From Hyphomicrobiales bacterium (GTDB lineage: Bacteria > Pseudomonadota > Alphaproteobacteria > Rhizobiales > Beijerinckiaceae), in contig UBNE01000009.1 of the NCBI GenBank assembly GCA_900466745.1, forward strand, positions 124,001 to 188,000: 64,000 bases of DNA, given 5' to 3'. Position numbers and translations under genes: made by a program. Shown here one piece after another: positions 1 through 8,880 of the stretch (position 1 is the stretch's first letter; every line of letters begins with the position of its first letter). The notes under the pieces were generated by a model that saw only the letters and a list, made by a program, of their open reading frames with translations, ran no database searches and was not told where the DNA came from.

Positions 1-444
1 GTCGACGCCGCCGGCCGGGCCCGCATGGACCCCGGCCTGGTCGCCGTGGCGGAACATGGCGAGCGCATCCCCGCCTCGAGCTATGTCGAGGCGCTGCTCT
101 ACCGCCGCAACGAACTGGCGCTGCTGATGGCGCGATTCCACGCCCGCTACGACCTGCTGCTGACGCCGGCCCTGCCGCTGCCGGCCTTCGCCGTCGGCCG
201 CAACACGCCCGGGCATGGCGCCTATGGCGACGACTGGACCCGCTGGACGCCGTTCTCCTACCCCTTCAACATCACCGAGCAGCCGGCGGTCTCCGTACCT
301 TGCGGCCTGACCGGCGGCGGCCTGCCGGCCGGGCTGCAGATCGTCGGCGCCTTCGGCCGCGACGCGCTGGTGCTGCGGGCGGCCGCGGCCTTCGAGCAGG
401 CCAGGCCGTTCGCGCGCGTCGACGAGCCGGTCGAGCCGATGTGA
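1..444 (+). CDS. Amidase, C-terminal part (5' end outside window)
   Basis: Only the last 147 residues are present and the reading frame is open from base 1. The segment matches the end of amidase-signature enzymes, which hydrolyse amides to acid plus ammonia. Visible family features are a YDLLLTPALPLPAF stretch, an FNITEQPAVSVPCG segment and a GLQIVG motif close to the end. The Ser-Ser-Lys catalytic residues lie upstream and cannot be checked. The next genes encode an ABC importer and a carbamoylase, so the substrate is probably a small amide or ureido compound, but that is inferred from context. A strong hairpin terminator follows within 30 bases. Confidence 0.85.
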   Translation, partial: VDAAGRARMDPGLVAVAEHGERIPASSYVEALLYRRNELALLMARFHARYDLLLTPALPLPAFAVGRNTPGHGAYGDDWTRWTPFSYPFNITEQPAVSVPCGLTGGGLPAGLQIVGAFGRDALVLRAAAAFEQARPFARVDEPVEPM

Positions 445-472
445 CCGCTTTTTTCGAGCGATCCTTCGCCAT

Positions 473-505
473 GCGAAAAGGGCCGGGTTTTCCGGCCCTT
501 TTCGC
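473..505 (+). terminator. Rho-independent-type hairpin after the amidase
   Basis: A perfect 14-bp stem (GCGAAAAGGGCCGG at 473-486 pairing with 492-505) closes a five-base loop GTTTT. The T-rich part lies inside the 3' arm. The hairpin begins 28 bases after the amidase stop and separates that gene from the binding-protein gene at 649, so it probably ends amidase transcription. Confidence 0.7.
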
Positions 506-648
506 GTTTCGGCACCGTCTGGCACGAACTCTGCAAGCCCCTGCCGTGCCTCGTGCGGCCGGAACCGGCGTGTTGTCAGGGATGCTTTTTCTGCTCACAC
601 TCGCCGCAAGGCCGCACGTCAGAGGCAGCCGTTTCAGGGGAGAGGACG

Positions 649-2247
649 ATGGATCGCAGGAGATTTCTGAAATCCACGGTCGGCGCCGGCATTGCCGCCG
701 CGACCGCAGGATTGTCGATGCCCGCCGTGGCGCAAGGCGCGGCCGGCAAGACGCTACGCTTCGTGCCGCAGGCCAATCTCGCCAATTTCGACCCGATCTG
801 GGGAACGCAATACGTCGTCCGCAACGCCGCGGCGCTGGTCTGGGACACGCTCTACGGCATCGATTCGCAATTCCGGCCGCAGCGCCAGATGGTCGAGGGC
901 GAGGAAGTCTCCTCCGACGGCCTGACCTGGACCTTCAAGCTGCGGGAGGGGCTCAAATTCCATGACGGCAGCCCGGTTCTCGCCCGGGACGTGGTCCAGA
1001 GCCTGAAGCGCTGGCAGGCCCGCGACCCGATGGGCCTGATGATCAAGGCGATCGAGAACGAGCTCGCCGCGACCGACGACCGTAGCTGGAAGTGGCAATT
1101 GAAGCAGCCTTTCCCGAAGATGCTGCTGGCGCTCGCCAAGAACAACGCGCCCTGTTCCTTCATCATGCCGGAGCGCATCGCCAGGACCGATCCCTTCCAG
1201 CAGATCACCGAATATGTCGGCTCCGGGCCGATGAAGTTCGCCCGGAGCGAATGGGTGCCCGGCGCCAAGGCGGTGTTCGAGAAATTCGCCGATTACGTCC
1301 CGCGTTCCGAGAAGGCGGACTGGCTCGCCGGCGGCAAGCGCATCCTGATCGACCGCGTCGAATGGGTGATCATGCCCGACCCGGCGACGGCCGCGGCGGC
1401 GCTGCAGAACGGCGAGGTCGACTGGTGGGAGACACCGCTCGCCGACCTCATCCCCGTGCTCAAGGGCAATGCCAGCATCAATGTCGATATCGGCGATCCG
1501 CTCGGCAATATCGGCGCCTTCCGGATGAACCACCTCTTCCCGCCCTTCAACAACCTGAAGGTGCGCCAGGCGGTGATGACCGCGCTGAACCAGGAGGACT
1601 ACATGCGCGCCGTCGTCGGCGACGACGACAAGCTCTGGAAGGAGCTGGGCGGCTTCTTCACGCCCGGCACACCGCTCTACACCGAGGAGGGCGGCGCGAT
1701 GATGAAGGCCAAGAACGTCGCCGCCGCCAAGAAGCTCCTGGCCGAATCCGGCTACAAGGGCGAGCCGGTGGTCTGCGTCGTGGCGCAGGACATGGCGGCG
1801 ACCAAGTCGATGGGCGACGTCACCGCCGAATTGCTGAAGAGCATCGGCATGAATGTCGATTTCGTCGCCACCGACTGGGGCACGGTCGGCGCCCGCCGCG
1901 CCCAGAAGACGCCGCCGGACAAGGGCGGCTGGAGCATGTTCCACACCTGGCATGCCGGCGCCGACTGCATCAACCCGGCCGCCTACACCGCGATCCGCGC
2001 CAATGGCGACAAGGCCTGGTTCGGCTGGCCGGACGTGCCGGCGGTCGAGACCGAGGTGGCGAACTGGTTCGACGCCAGGGACCTCGCCGCGGAGAAGGCC
2101 GCGCTCGGCCGGCTCAACAAGGCCGCTGTCGAGAACGTCGTCTACGCGCCGACCGGCTTCTATCTCAACTACCAGGCCTGGCGAAAGAACGTCTCCGGCG
2201 TGGTGTCCGGCCCGCTGCCGTTCTTCTGGGACGTCTCGAAGGCCTGA
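649..2247 (+). CDS. ABC importer substrate-binding protein, peptide/nickel family (SBP family 5)
   Basis: This is a periplasmic solute receptor of 532 residues. It opens with a twin-arginine-like signal, MDRRRFLKSTVGAGIAAATA, followed by an AVAQG cleavage region. The mature part has typical family-5 features: the LNFDPIWG-like opening, SSDGLTWTFKLREGLKFHDG near residues 85-105, and an FNNLKVRQAVMTALNQEDYM segment in the middle. ATG 649 is chosen because GGGGAGAGG lies just upstream and the signal peptide starts there; an in-frame extension to 553 would bury the signal. Two permease genes follow. The family imports peptides, nickel or amide-like solutes; the ligand here is unknown. Confidence 0.9.
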   Translation: MDRRRFLKSTVGAGIAAATAGLSMPAVAQGAAGKTLRFVPQANLANFDPIWGTQYVVRNAAALVWDTLYGIDSQFRPQRQMVEGEEVSSDGLTWTFKLREGLKFHDGSPVLARDVVQSLKRWQARDPMGLMIKAIENELAATDDRSWKWQLKQPFPKMLLALAKNNAPCSFIMPERIARTDPFQQITEYVGSGPMKFARSEWVPGAKAVFEKFADYVPRSEKADWLAGGKRILIDRVEWVIMPDPATAAAALQNGEVDWWETPLADLIPVLKGNASINVDIGDPLGNIGAFRMNHLFPPFNNLKVRQAVMTALNQEDYMRAVVGDDDKLWKELGGFFTPGTPLYTEEGGAMMKAKNVAAAKKLLAESGYKGEPVVCVVAQDMAATKSMGDVTAELLKSIGMNVDFVATDWGTVGARRAQKTPPDKGGWSMFHTWHAGADCINPAAYTAIRANGDKAWFGWPDVPAVETEVANWFDARDLAAEKAALGRLNKAAVENVVYAPTGFYLNYQAWRKNVSGVVSGPLPFFWDVSKA

Positions 2248-2377
2248 GGATTGCGGGGCGCGGCGCCGCCGCCTCCCGCCTTCGGGGCCGCCGGCTCCGC
2301 CATTTCGCCTCGCCGCGACCGGGACTGCGTTCCGGCCGCGGCGCCCGCTCAGATGTGAACGAGGTTCGGACGGCTCC

Positions 2378-3319
2378 ATGCTTTCATTCATCGTCAGACG
2401 CATCGTCGCGACCATCCCGGTGATGGCGCTCGTTGCGCTGTTCGTGTTTTCGCTGCTCTACATCGCGCCGGGCGACCCCGCGGCGATCATCGCCGGGGAC
2501 CAGGCCTCGCCGGCCGACGTCGCCCGCATCCGCGAGAGCCTGGGGCTGGACCGGCCCTATCTGATCCGCTTCGGCGAATGGTCCTGGCGCATCCTGCAGG
2601 GCGACCTCGGCACCTCGATCTTCACCAACCTGCCGGTGACGCAGCTCATCGGCCAGCGCATCGAGCCGACCGTCTCGCTGATGGTGCTGACCCTGATCTT
2701 CGCCGTGGTGATCGCGGTGCCCATGGGCGTGATCGCCGCCTGGAAGGCCGGGACCTGGGTCGACAAGGGCGCGATGGCCTTCGCCGTTTTGGGCTTCTCG
2801 GTGCCGGTCTTCGTCGTCGGCTACCTGCTCGCCTGGATCTTCGCGCTCAAGCTCGACTGGCTGCCGGTGCAGGGCTACACGCCGCTGGCGGAGGGCTTCT
2901 GGCCCTGGCTCAGGAACCTGATCCTGCCGACCGTGACGCTCGGGCTGGTCTATGTCGCCCTGATCGCGCGCATCACGCGGGCCACCATGCTCGAGGTGCT
3001 CCAGCAGGACTATGTCCGCACCGCCAACGCCAAGGGCGTGGCGCAGAAGGACGTGCTCTTCCTGCATTCGCTCAAGAACGCGGCGGTGCCGATCGTCACC
3101 ATCATCGGCATCGGCATCGCGCTGCTGATCGGCGGCGCGGTCGTCACCGAGAGCGTCTTCGCCATTCCCGGCCTCGGCCGGCTCACGGTCGATGCCATCC
3201 TGCGGCGCGACTACCCCGTCATCCAGGGCGTCGTGCTGATGTTCAGCCTGGTCTACGTGCTCGTGAACCTGCTGATCGACCTCACCTATACGCTCGTCGA
3301 CCCGAGGATCCGGTATTGA
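2378..3319 (+). CDS. ABC transporter permease, DppB-like
   Basis: This 313-residue inner-membrane permease belongs to the peptide/nickel import family. The first helix begins at residue 4, then comes LYIAPGDPAAIIAGDQ, the usual DppB N-terminal segment. The EAA coupling region reads VLQQDYVRTANAKGVAQ near residue 210, followed by hydrophobic helices and a C-terminal LTYTLVDPRIRY, typical of this subunit. ATG 2378 fits the family start although its ribosome site is weak. It sits 130 bases behind the binding-protein gene, and its stop overlaps the start of the next permease, so the two permeases are probably translationally coupled. Confidence 0.92.
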   Translation: MLSFIVRRIVATIPVMALVALFVFSLLYIAPGDPAAIIAGDQASPADVARIRESLGLDRPYLIRFGEWSWRILQGDLGTSIFTNLPVTQLIGQRIEPTVSLMVLTLIFAVVIAVPMGVIAAWKAGTWVDKGAMAFAVLGFSVPVFVVGYLLAWIFALKLDWLPVQGYTPLAEGFWPWLRNLILPTVTLGLVYVALIARITRATMLEVLQQDYVRTANAKGVAQKDVLFLHSLKNAAVPIVTIIGIGIALLIGGAVVTESVFAIPGLGRLTVDAILRRDYPVIQGVVLMFSLVYVLVNLLIDLTYTLVDPRIRY

Positions 3320-4221
3320 CCTTGCAGCCCCCCCTCTCGGCGGCCGCCGCCCCGGCCGTCCCGGCGCAGCCGGCCACGCCCGGCCGGCTCGCGCTGTTCC
3401 TGCGCTATCTGCGCCGCCACCCCTCCGTCGCGATCGGCGGCGGGCTGCTCGTGCTGATGGCGCTGGTCGCCGTCTTCGCCGGCTTCCTCGGCACGGTCGA
3501 CCCGACCGCGATCTCGCCGGCCCGGCGCACGCGCGTGCCCTCCGAGCTCTACTGGTTCGGCACCGACATGCTCGGCCGCGACGTCTATTCGCGCGTGATC
3601 TACGGGGCGCGCGTCTCGCTGCTGGTCGGCTTCAGCGTGGCGGTGCTGGCCTCGGCGGCCGGGCTCGCCATCGGCCTCTTCGCCGGCTTCATGCGCTGGG
3701 CCGACGGCATCATCATGCGGATCATCGACGGCTGGATGTCGATTCCGCCGATCCTGCTCGCCATCGCCCTGATGGCGCTGACGCGGGGCTCGATCGGCAA
3801 CGTCATCATCGCCATCACCATCGCCGAGATCCCGCGCGTCGCCCGCCTCGTGCGCGGCGTCGTGCTGAGCCTGCGCGAGCAGCCCTATGTCGAGGCGGCG
3901 GTCGCCAACGGCGCCAAGGCGCCGCGCATCATCTGGCGCCATATCCTGCCCAACACCTTCGCGCCGATGAGCGTGCAGGCGACCTATATCTGCGCCAGCG
4001 CCATGATCGTCGAGGCGATCCTGTCCTTCATCGGCGCCGGCGTGCCGCCGGCGACGCCCTCCTGGGGCAACATCATGGCCGAGGGCAGGGCGCTCTGGCA
4101 GGTCAAGCCGCACATCATCCTGTTCCCGGCGGTGTTCCTCTCGATCACCGTGCTTGCCGTCAATCTGCTCGGCGACGGCCTGCGCGACTCGCTCGACCCG
4201 CGCATCGCCAAGCGGCTTTGA
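3316..4221 (+). CDS. ABC transporter permease, DppC-like
   Basis: This is the second permease of the importer, about 301 residues. The proposed TTG start at 3316 overlaps the preceding TGA by three bases; TTG 3322 is also possible. A proline/alanine-rich cytoplasmic lead of about 30 residues precedes the first helix (VAIGGGLLVLMALVAVFAGF). The DppC hallmark YWFGTDMLGRDVYSRVIYGAR is present, as is an EAA loop EQPYVEAAVANGAKAPRIIW. It ends with LLGDGLRDSLDPRIAKRL, normal for the family. No ATPase gene follows in this direction, so the DppD/DppF-type subunits must lie outside the window or be shared. Confidence 0.9.
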   Translation: MTLQPPLSAAAAPAVPAQPATPGRLALFLRYLRRHPSVAIGGGLLVLMALVAVFAGFLGTVDPTAISPARRTRVPSELYWFGTDMLGRDVYSRVIYGARVSLLVGFSVAVLASAAGLAIGLFAGFMRWADGIIMRIIDGWMSIPPILLAIALMALTRGSIGNVIIAITIAEIPRVARLVRGVVLSLREQPYVEAAVANGAKAPRIIWRHILPNTFAPMSVQATYICASAMIVEAILSFIGAGVPPATPSWGNIMAEGRALWQVKPHIILFPAVFLSITVLAVNLLGDGLRDSLDPRIAKRL

Positions 4222-4295
4222 ACCCGCTTCCCGCAATCCGGGCCGGCGCCGCGCCGGCCCGGCCTTCCGTCCCGATCCTTCCCGGAGCATCCGCC

Positions 4296-5237
4296 GTGAG
4301 CCGAATCCTGACCATCGCCGCAGCCCAGCTCGGCCCGATCCAGCGTAGCGAGACCCGCGCCTCGGCGGTGGCGCGGATGATCGCGCTGATGCGGCAGGCG
4401 AAGGCGCATGGCGTCGATCTCGTCGTCTATCCGGAAGCCGCTCTGACCGCCTTCTTCCCGCATTGGTGGATCGAGGACGAGGCCGAGATCGACAGCTATT
4501 TCGAGGCGGCGATGCCCTCGAACGAGACCGCGCCGCTCTTCGAGGAGAGCAGGCGCCTCGGCATCGGCTTCCATCTGGGCTTCTGCGAGCTCGCCCATGA
4601 GGAGGGCCGCAGGCGCCGCTTCAACACAGCGATCCTGGTCGACAAGAGCGGCGCGATCGTCGGCAAGTACCGCAAGATCCATCTGCCCGGCCATCCCGAG
4701 CACCGACCCGAGGCGCCGTTCCAGAACCTCGAGAAGCGCTATTTCGAGACCGGCAATCTCGGCTGGCCGGTCTGGCGGACGATGGACGCGAATATCGGCA
4801 TGATGATCTGCAACGACCGGCGCTGGCCGGAGAGCTACCGCGTCATGGGCCTGCAGGACGTGGAGCTGATCGTGCTCGGCTACAACACCCCGAAGCACAA
4901 CCCGCCGGCGCCCGACCATGACCGGCTCGGAAACTTCCACAACCAGCTCGTGATGCAGGCCGGCGCCTATCAGAACGCCTGCTGGGTGGTCGGCGCCGCC
5001 AAGGCGGGGCCCGAAGCCGGCGTCGACCAGATCGGCGGCTCCTGCATCATCGCGCCCACCGGCGAGGTCGTGGCGCAGGCCGTGACGGAAGGCGACGAGC
5101 TCGTCATCGCCCGCTGCGACATGGATCTCGGCAGGAGCTACAAGGCCTCGACCTTCAATTTCGCGAAGCATCGCGAGCCGCAGGCCTATGGGATGATCGT
5201 CGAGCGCAAGGGCGCCGGGCCCCTGCTTTCGGCATGA
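4296..5237 (+). CDS. N-carbamoyl-D-amino-acid hydrolase (D-carbamoylase)
   Basis: A nitrilase-superfamily amidohydrolase of 313 residues that would release a D-amino acid, CO2 and ammonia from its N-carbamoyl derivative. From the GTG start at 4296 the catalytic triad falls on Glu47 (VVYPEAALT), Lys127 (KYRKIHLPGH) and Cys172 (MMICNDRRWPE). These are the same numbers established for the Agrobacterium enzyme, which supports both the start and the function. A GGAG lies about ten bases upstream. The gene follows the importer permeases by 74 bases and precedes a dihydroorotase-like hydrolase, an arrangement like hydantoin or ureide use. An L-specific or beta-ureido substrate cannot be excluded from sequence. 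Confidence 0.88.
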   Translation: MSRILTIAAAQLGPIQRSETRASAVARMIALMRQAKAHGVDLVVYPEAALTAFFPHWWIEDEAEIDSYFEAAMPSNETAPLFEESRRLGIGFHLGFCELAHEEGRRRRFNTAILVDKSGAIVGKYRKIHLPGHPEHRPEAPFQNLEKRYFETGNLGWPVWRTMDANIGMMICNDRRWPESYRVMGLQDVELIVLGYNTPKHNPPAPDHDRLGNFHNQLVMQAGAYQNACWVVGAAKAGPEAGVDQIGGSCIIAPTGEVVAQAVTEGDELVIARCDMDLGRSYKASTFNFAKHREPQAYGMIVERKGAGPLLSA

Positions 5238-5436
5238 GACCCGATCGCCGCCTTGCCGGACCGAATTCCCGCCGCGATCCGCGCCGGGGTCCGGCCCCGA
5301 GCTTTACGCAACGCATCATTCCCGAAACGCATCTGTCTTTCGGGCGCGCCTTCTCTATCGTGCCGTCCGGGACCGGGCGCCTCCTTCCGAGCGGCGGTGC
5401 CGTCGTCTCGCCGATTGGCCTGCGGAGCAGTTTTCG

Positions 5437-6600
5437 ATGACCCATGACATCATCCTCAAAGGCGGACGCGTCATCGACCCGTCCCAGAAGCACGACGGCG
5501 TCATCGACGTCGCCTTCACCGACGGGAAGGTGTCCGGCTTCGGCAAGGATCTGAAGGGCGCCAGGGAGATCCGCGACGTCTCCGGCTACATCGTCACGCC
5601 GGGCCTGATCGACCTGCACACCCATGTCTACTGGGGCGGCACCTCGCTCGGCATCGACGCCGACGAATTCTGCCGGCTCTCGGGCGTCACCACCTCGGTC
5701 GACACCGGCTCGGCCGGCCCCGGCAACTGGGCGGGCTTCCGCAAGCACGTCATCGAGCAGAGCCAGGCCCGCATCCTCGCCTATCTCCACGTCTCGCATG
5801 CCGGCATCTACGGCTTCGACCATCGCGTCATGGTCGGCGAGAGCGGCGACCTGCGCATGATGAACCCGATCGACGCCGTCGCCGTGGCCGACGCCAACCG
5901 CGACTATATCGTCGGCATCAAGGTCCGCGTCGGGCTGCATGCCTCGGGCACTTCCGGCACGGTGCCGCTCAACATCGCGCTGCAGGTCGCCAACGAGGTC
6001 GGCATGCCGCTGATGTGCCATATCGACCATCCGCCGCCGTCCTATGAGGAGGTCATCGGCATGCTGCGGCCGGGCGATGTGCTGACCCACGCTTTCCGCC
6101 CCTTCCCGAACGCGCCGGCCACCGCGCAGGGCACGGTGAAGCCGGAGGTGCTGGCCGCCCGCAAGCGGGGCGTCATCTTCGACATCGGCCACGGCAAGGG
6201 CTCCTTCTCCTTCAAGACCACGCGCGCCATGCTGGCCAACGGCTTCGAGCCGGACGTGATTTCGTCGGACGTGCACAAGCTCTGCATCGACGGCCCGGCC
6301 TATGACCAGGTCACCACCATGTCGAAATTCCTCTGCATGGGCATGAGCCTGAACAATGTCATCGCCGCCTCGACCGTGAACGCCGCGATGGCGCTGAAGC
6401 GCCCGGAATACGGCTCGCTCAAGGTCGGCTCGCTCGGCGACGCGACCATCCTGACGATCAAGGAAGGCAAGTTCGACTATGTCGACGTGGTCGGCGAGCA
6501 CCTGATCGGCGACAGGAAATTCGTCTCCGAGGGCGTCGTGCTCAAGGGCAAGTGGTGGCATCCGAAGCGGACGAGCAAGTTCCCGAAGGTCGCGGCGTAG
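5437..6600 (+). CDS. Amidohydrolase/deacetylase-family metallohydrolase (dihydroorotase-like)
   Basis: A 387-residue TIM-barrel metal-dependent hydrolase. The metal-binding HxH is in PGLIDLHTHVYWG (about residues 55-67). Further likely ligands are the His in MPLMCHIDHPPPS, the His in GVIFDIGHGKGS and the Asp in VISSDVHKLCIDG. The N-terminal beta strand DIILKGGRVIDPSQ and the C-terminal GDATILTIKEG repeat the composite-domain pattern of cyclic amidohydrolases. The sequence fits the amidohydrolase/deacetylase group rather than classical D-hydantoinase. With the carbamoylase upstream it may open a cyclic or N-acyl substrate; that role is inferred. Confidence 0.85.
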   Translation: MTHDIILKGGRVIDPSQKHDGVIDVAFTDGKVSGFGKDLKGAREIRDVSGYIVTPGLIDLHTHVYWGGTSLGIDADEFCRLSGVTTSVDTGSAGPGNWAGFRKHVIEQSQARILAYLHVSHAGIYGFDHRVMVGESGDLRMMNPIDAVAVADANRDYIVGIKVRVGLHASGTSGTVPLNIALQVANEVGMPLMCHIDHPPPSYEEVIGMLRPGDVLTHAFRPFPNAPATAQGTVKPEVLAARKRGVIFDIGHGKGSFSFKTTRAMLANGFEPDVISSDVHKLCIDGPAYDQVTTMSKFLCMGMSLNNVIAASTVNAAMALKRPEYGSLKVGSLGDATILTIKEGKFDYVDVVGEHLIGDRKFVSEGVVLKGKWWHPKRTSKFPKVAA

Positions 6601-6609
6601 GATTCCTCG

Positions 6610-6710
6610 CCGTCATTGCGAGGAGCGGAGCGACGAAGCAATCCAGGGGCGGCCGGGCTGGGCGTTTCACCCAGTCCTGCTGGATTGCTTCGCTCCGCTC
6701 GCAATGACGG
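6610..6710. repeat. Palindromic repeat, family A (CGTCATTGCGAG type)
   Basis: Imperfect inverted repeat of about 101 bases between two genes. The left arm is 6610-6646 (CCGTCATTGCGAGGAGCGG onward, ending AATCCAG) and the right arm is 6680-6710 (starting CTGGATTGCTTCGCTCCGCT, ending AATGACGG), with a GC-rich middle. This is the REP/RPE-like element common in Hyphomicrobiales. The same family occurs inside xdhA at 46654-46748. It lies downstream of the metallohydrolase and could stabilise or end transcripts. Confidence 0.85.
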
Positions 6711-6728
6711 CAAGCGCGGGACCGCGAC

Positions 6729-7244
6729 GTGGCGAACGACGCTTTTCCAGCATGGCGCCCGATGGCGCCGGCCGACTTGCCGGCCGTGATGACGATCGCG
6801 GCGCGCGTCCATCCGGACTATCCGGAGGACGAGGCCGTCTTCGCCGAGCGGCTGCGGCTCGCGCCCGCGGGCTGCCATGTGCTGGACGACGGGCAGGGCG
6901 CGCTGCTCGGCTATCTCGTCAGCCATCCATGGCCGGCGGGGGCCGTGCCGGCGCTGAATTCCCTGCTCGGCGAGATCCCGCCCGGCGCGGCGAACTGGTA
7001 TATCCACGACCTGGCGCTCCTGCCCGGGGGCAGGGGCACGGGCGCCGCCGGACGCATCGTCGCCCGGATCACCGATGAAGCCGCCCGCGCAGGCTGTTCC
7101 AGCCTGGCGCTGGTCGCGGTCAACGATTCGACCGGCTTCTGGCGGAAGCACGGCTTTCGCGCGGTGCATGACCCCGCGCTTGATCGCAAGCTCGCAAGCT
7201 ACGACGATGCCGCCCGCTACATGCGCCGTGATTTGCCGGGCTGA
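6729..7244 (+). CDS. GNAT-family N-acetyltransferase
   Basis: A predicted acyl-CoA-dependent acetyltransferase of 171 residues starting at GTG 6729. The fold shows the usual GNAT order: an N-terminal WRPMAPADLPAVMTIAARVHP helix, WYIHDLALLPGGRGTGAAGRIV as the acetyl-CoA loop (motif A, Q/RxxGxG/A form) near residue 95, and NDSTGFWRKHGFRAV as motif B. The acceptor cannot be told from sequence. It is followed after 35 bases by the RidA gene and could acetylate an amine or amino acid handled by the cluster. Confidence 0.85.
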   Translation: MANDAFPAWRPMAPADLPAVMTIAARVHPDYPEDEAVFAERLRLAPAGCHVLDDGQGALLGYLVSHPWPAGAVPALNSLLGEIPPGAANWYIHDLALLPGGRGTGAAGRIVARITDEAARAGCSSLALVAVNDSTGFWRKHGFRAVHDPALDRKLASYDDAARYMRRDLPG

Positions 7245-7279
7245 GGCAGCCCGCATCGAGAGCGTCCGAGGAGAAGAGC

Positions 7280-7738
7280 ATGAGTGTCGATGACAAGCTG
7301 AAGGAACTGGGGCTGACCCTGCCGGAGGTGCCGACCCCGGTCGCGACCTATGTCAGCTTCAAGCAGGTCGGCGACATGATCTATCTGTCGGGGCAGGGCC
7401 CCAAGCGCGCCGACGGCACCTATCCGACCGGCAAGGTCGGCGCCGACGTCAGCATCGAGCAGGCCTATGAGCACGCCAGGCAGACCGGCCTCGGCCTGCT
7501 CGCCGCGATGAAGAAGGCGGCGGGCTCGCTCGACAAGGTCGAGATCGTCAAGCTGCTCGGCATGGTCAATGCCGCGCCGGATTTCTCCGACCATCCCAAG
7601 GTCATCAATGGCTGCTCGGACCTGTTCGTCGCCGTGCTCGGCGAGCGCGGCCGCCATGCCCGCTCGGCTGTCGGCATGGGCTCGCTGCCGAACCGCATGA
7701 CCGTCGAGATCGAGGTGATCGTGAAGGTGCTGTCATGA
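7280..7738 (+). CDS. RidA-family protein (YjgF/YER057c/UK114)
   Basis: A 152-residue protein of the RidA family, which as a group removes reactive enamine/imine intermediates made by PLP enzymes. Visible features are YLSGQGPKRADG (the strand and turn after the N-terminal extension) and the C-terminal RMTVEIEVIVKVLS strand. An Arg in RHARSAVGMGSLP sits where the family places its carboxylate-binding Arg. It is longer than classical RidA (about 128 residues), like the UK114-like-1 subgroup. GAGGAGAAG precedes ATG 7280. The stop overlaps the ATG of a PLP-dependent enzyme (ATGA), which fits a housekeeping role for that enzyme. Confidence 0.9.
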   Translation: MSVDDKLKELGLTLPEVPTPVATYVSFKQVGDMIYLSGQGPKRADGTYPTGKVGADVSIEQAYEHARQTGLGLLAAMKKAAGSLDKVEIVKLLGMVNAAPDFSDHPKVINGCSDLFVAVLGERGRHARSAVGMGSLPNRMTVEIEVIVKVLS

Positions 7739-8856
7739 GCGTGACCGCCACCACGTCCCAGTCCCTCGACCAGCCGGCCGCGACGCCGCTTGCCGCCGAG
7801 ATCGCCCGGATATACGGCACGCCGGCCGTGGTGATCGATCTCGACATAGTCGAGGCGAATATCGCCCGTCTCCAGGCCGCCTGTGACGCAGCCGGCGTCG
7901 CCAACCGTCCGCATATCAAGACGCACAAGTCGCCGGTGCTGGCGCGCCTTCAGGTCGAGGCCGGCGCGCGTGGCATCACCTGCCAGAAGCTCGGCGAGGC
8001 CGAGGTGATGGCCGATGGCGGGCTCGACGACATTCTGATCAGCTACAACATCCTCGGCGAGGAAAAGCTCGGGCGCCTCGGAGCCCTGCAACGCCGTGTC
8101 CGCATGATCGTCGCCGCCGACAATCCCGTCACCATCTCCGGCCTGCCGCGCGCGGCCGAGATCGCCGGGCGCGATCTGGAGGTCGTCATCGAATGCGACA
8201 CCGGCCGCAAGCGCGCCGGCGTCGAGACGCCGGGCGAGGCCGTCGAGCTCGCCAAGATGGTCGCCGCTTCGCCGGGGCTGCGCTTCGCCGGCTTCCTGAT
8301 GTATCCGCCGGAAAACGGCTGGGAGCGCACGCAGACCTTCCTCGACACTGCCAATGCCGGCCTGCACGATGCCGGCCTCAAGGCCGACATCGTCTCGACC
8401 GGCGGCTCGCCCAATATCCCCAATATCGGCAAGCTCAAGGGAGCGACGGAGCACCGCGCCGGCACCTCGATCTTCAACGACCGCATGCAGGTGGCGGCCG
8501 GCGTCGCGACGCTCGAGAATTGCGCGCTTAACGTCTATGCCACGGTGGTGAGCCGGGCGGCGCCCGAGCGCGGCATCCTCGATGCCGGCTCGAAGACGCT
8601 GACCAGCGATGTCGGCGGCCTCGACGGCCATGGGCTGATCCTCGAATATCCGCGGGCGCGGATCGCGCAATTCGCCGAGGAGCATGGCTTCCTCGACCTC
8701 TCCGGCACGAATGAGCGGCCGGTCGTCGGCGAGGTGGTGCGCATCGTGCCGAACCATGTCTGCGTCGTCGTCAACATGGTCGACCGGCTGATCACCGTGC
8801 GCGGCGACAAGCTGGTCGGCGAGCTGCCGGTCGCGGCGCGCGGCAAGCTCACCTGA
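7735..8856 (+). CDS. D-threonine aldolase / D-serine dehydratase-like PLP enzyme
   Basis: A 373-residue alanine-racemase-fold type III PLP enzyme. The lysine expected to bind PLP is in RPHIKTHKSP (about residue 62). The segment ends with a D-serine-dehydratase-like C-terminal domain carrying VGEVVRIVPNHVCVVVNM, where the His and Cys are the family's divalent-metal ligands. Members split D-threonine and other D-beta-hydroxy amino acids, or dehydrate D-serine. Translation is coupled to RidA by a four-base ATGA overlap. With the D-carbamoylase nearby it supports D-amino-acid catabolism. The exact substrate is open. Confidence 0.86.
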   Translation: MSVTATTSQSLDQPAATPLAAEIARIYGTPAVVIDLDIVEANIARLQAACDAAGVANRPHIKTHKSPVLARLQVEAGARGITCQKLGEAEVMADGGLDDILISYNILGEEKLGRLGALQRRVRMIVAADNPVTISGLPRAAEIAGRDLEVVIECDTGRKRAGVETPGEAVELAKMVAASPGLRFAGFLMYPPENGWERTQTFLDTANAGLHDAGLKADIVSTGGSPNIPNIGKLKGATEHRAGTSIFNDRMQVAAGVATLENCALNVYATVVSRAAPERGILDAGSKTLTSDVGGLDGHGLILEYPRARIAQFAEEHGFLDLSGTNERPVVGEVVRIVPNHVCVVVNMVDRLITVRGDKLVGELPVAARGKLT

Positions 8857-8880
8857 GCTTTCCCTCTCCGCTGGCGAATC

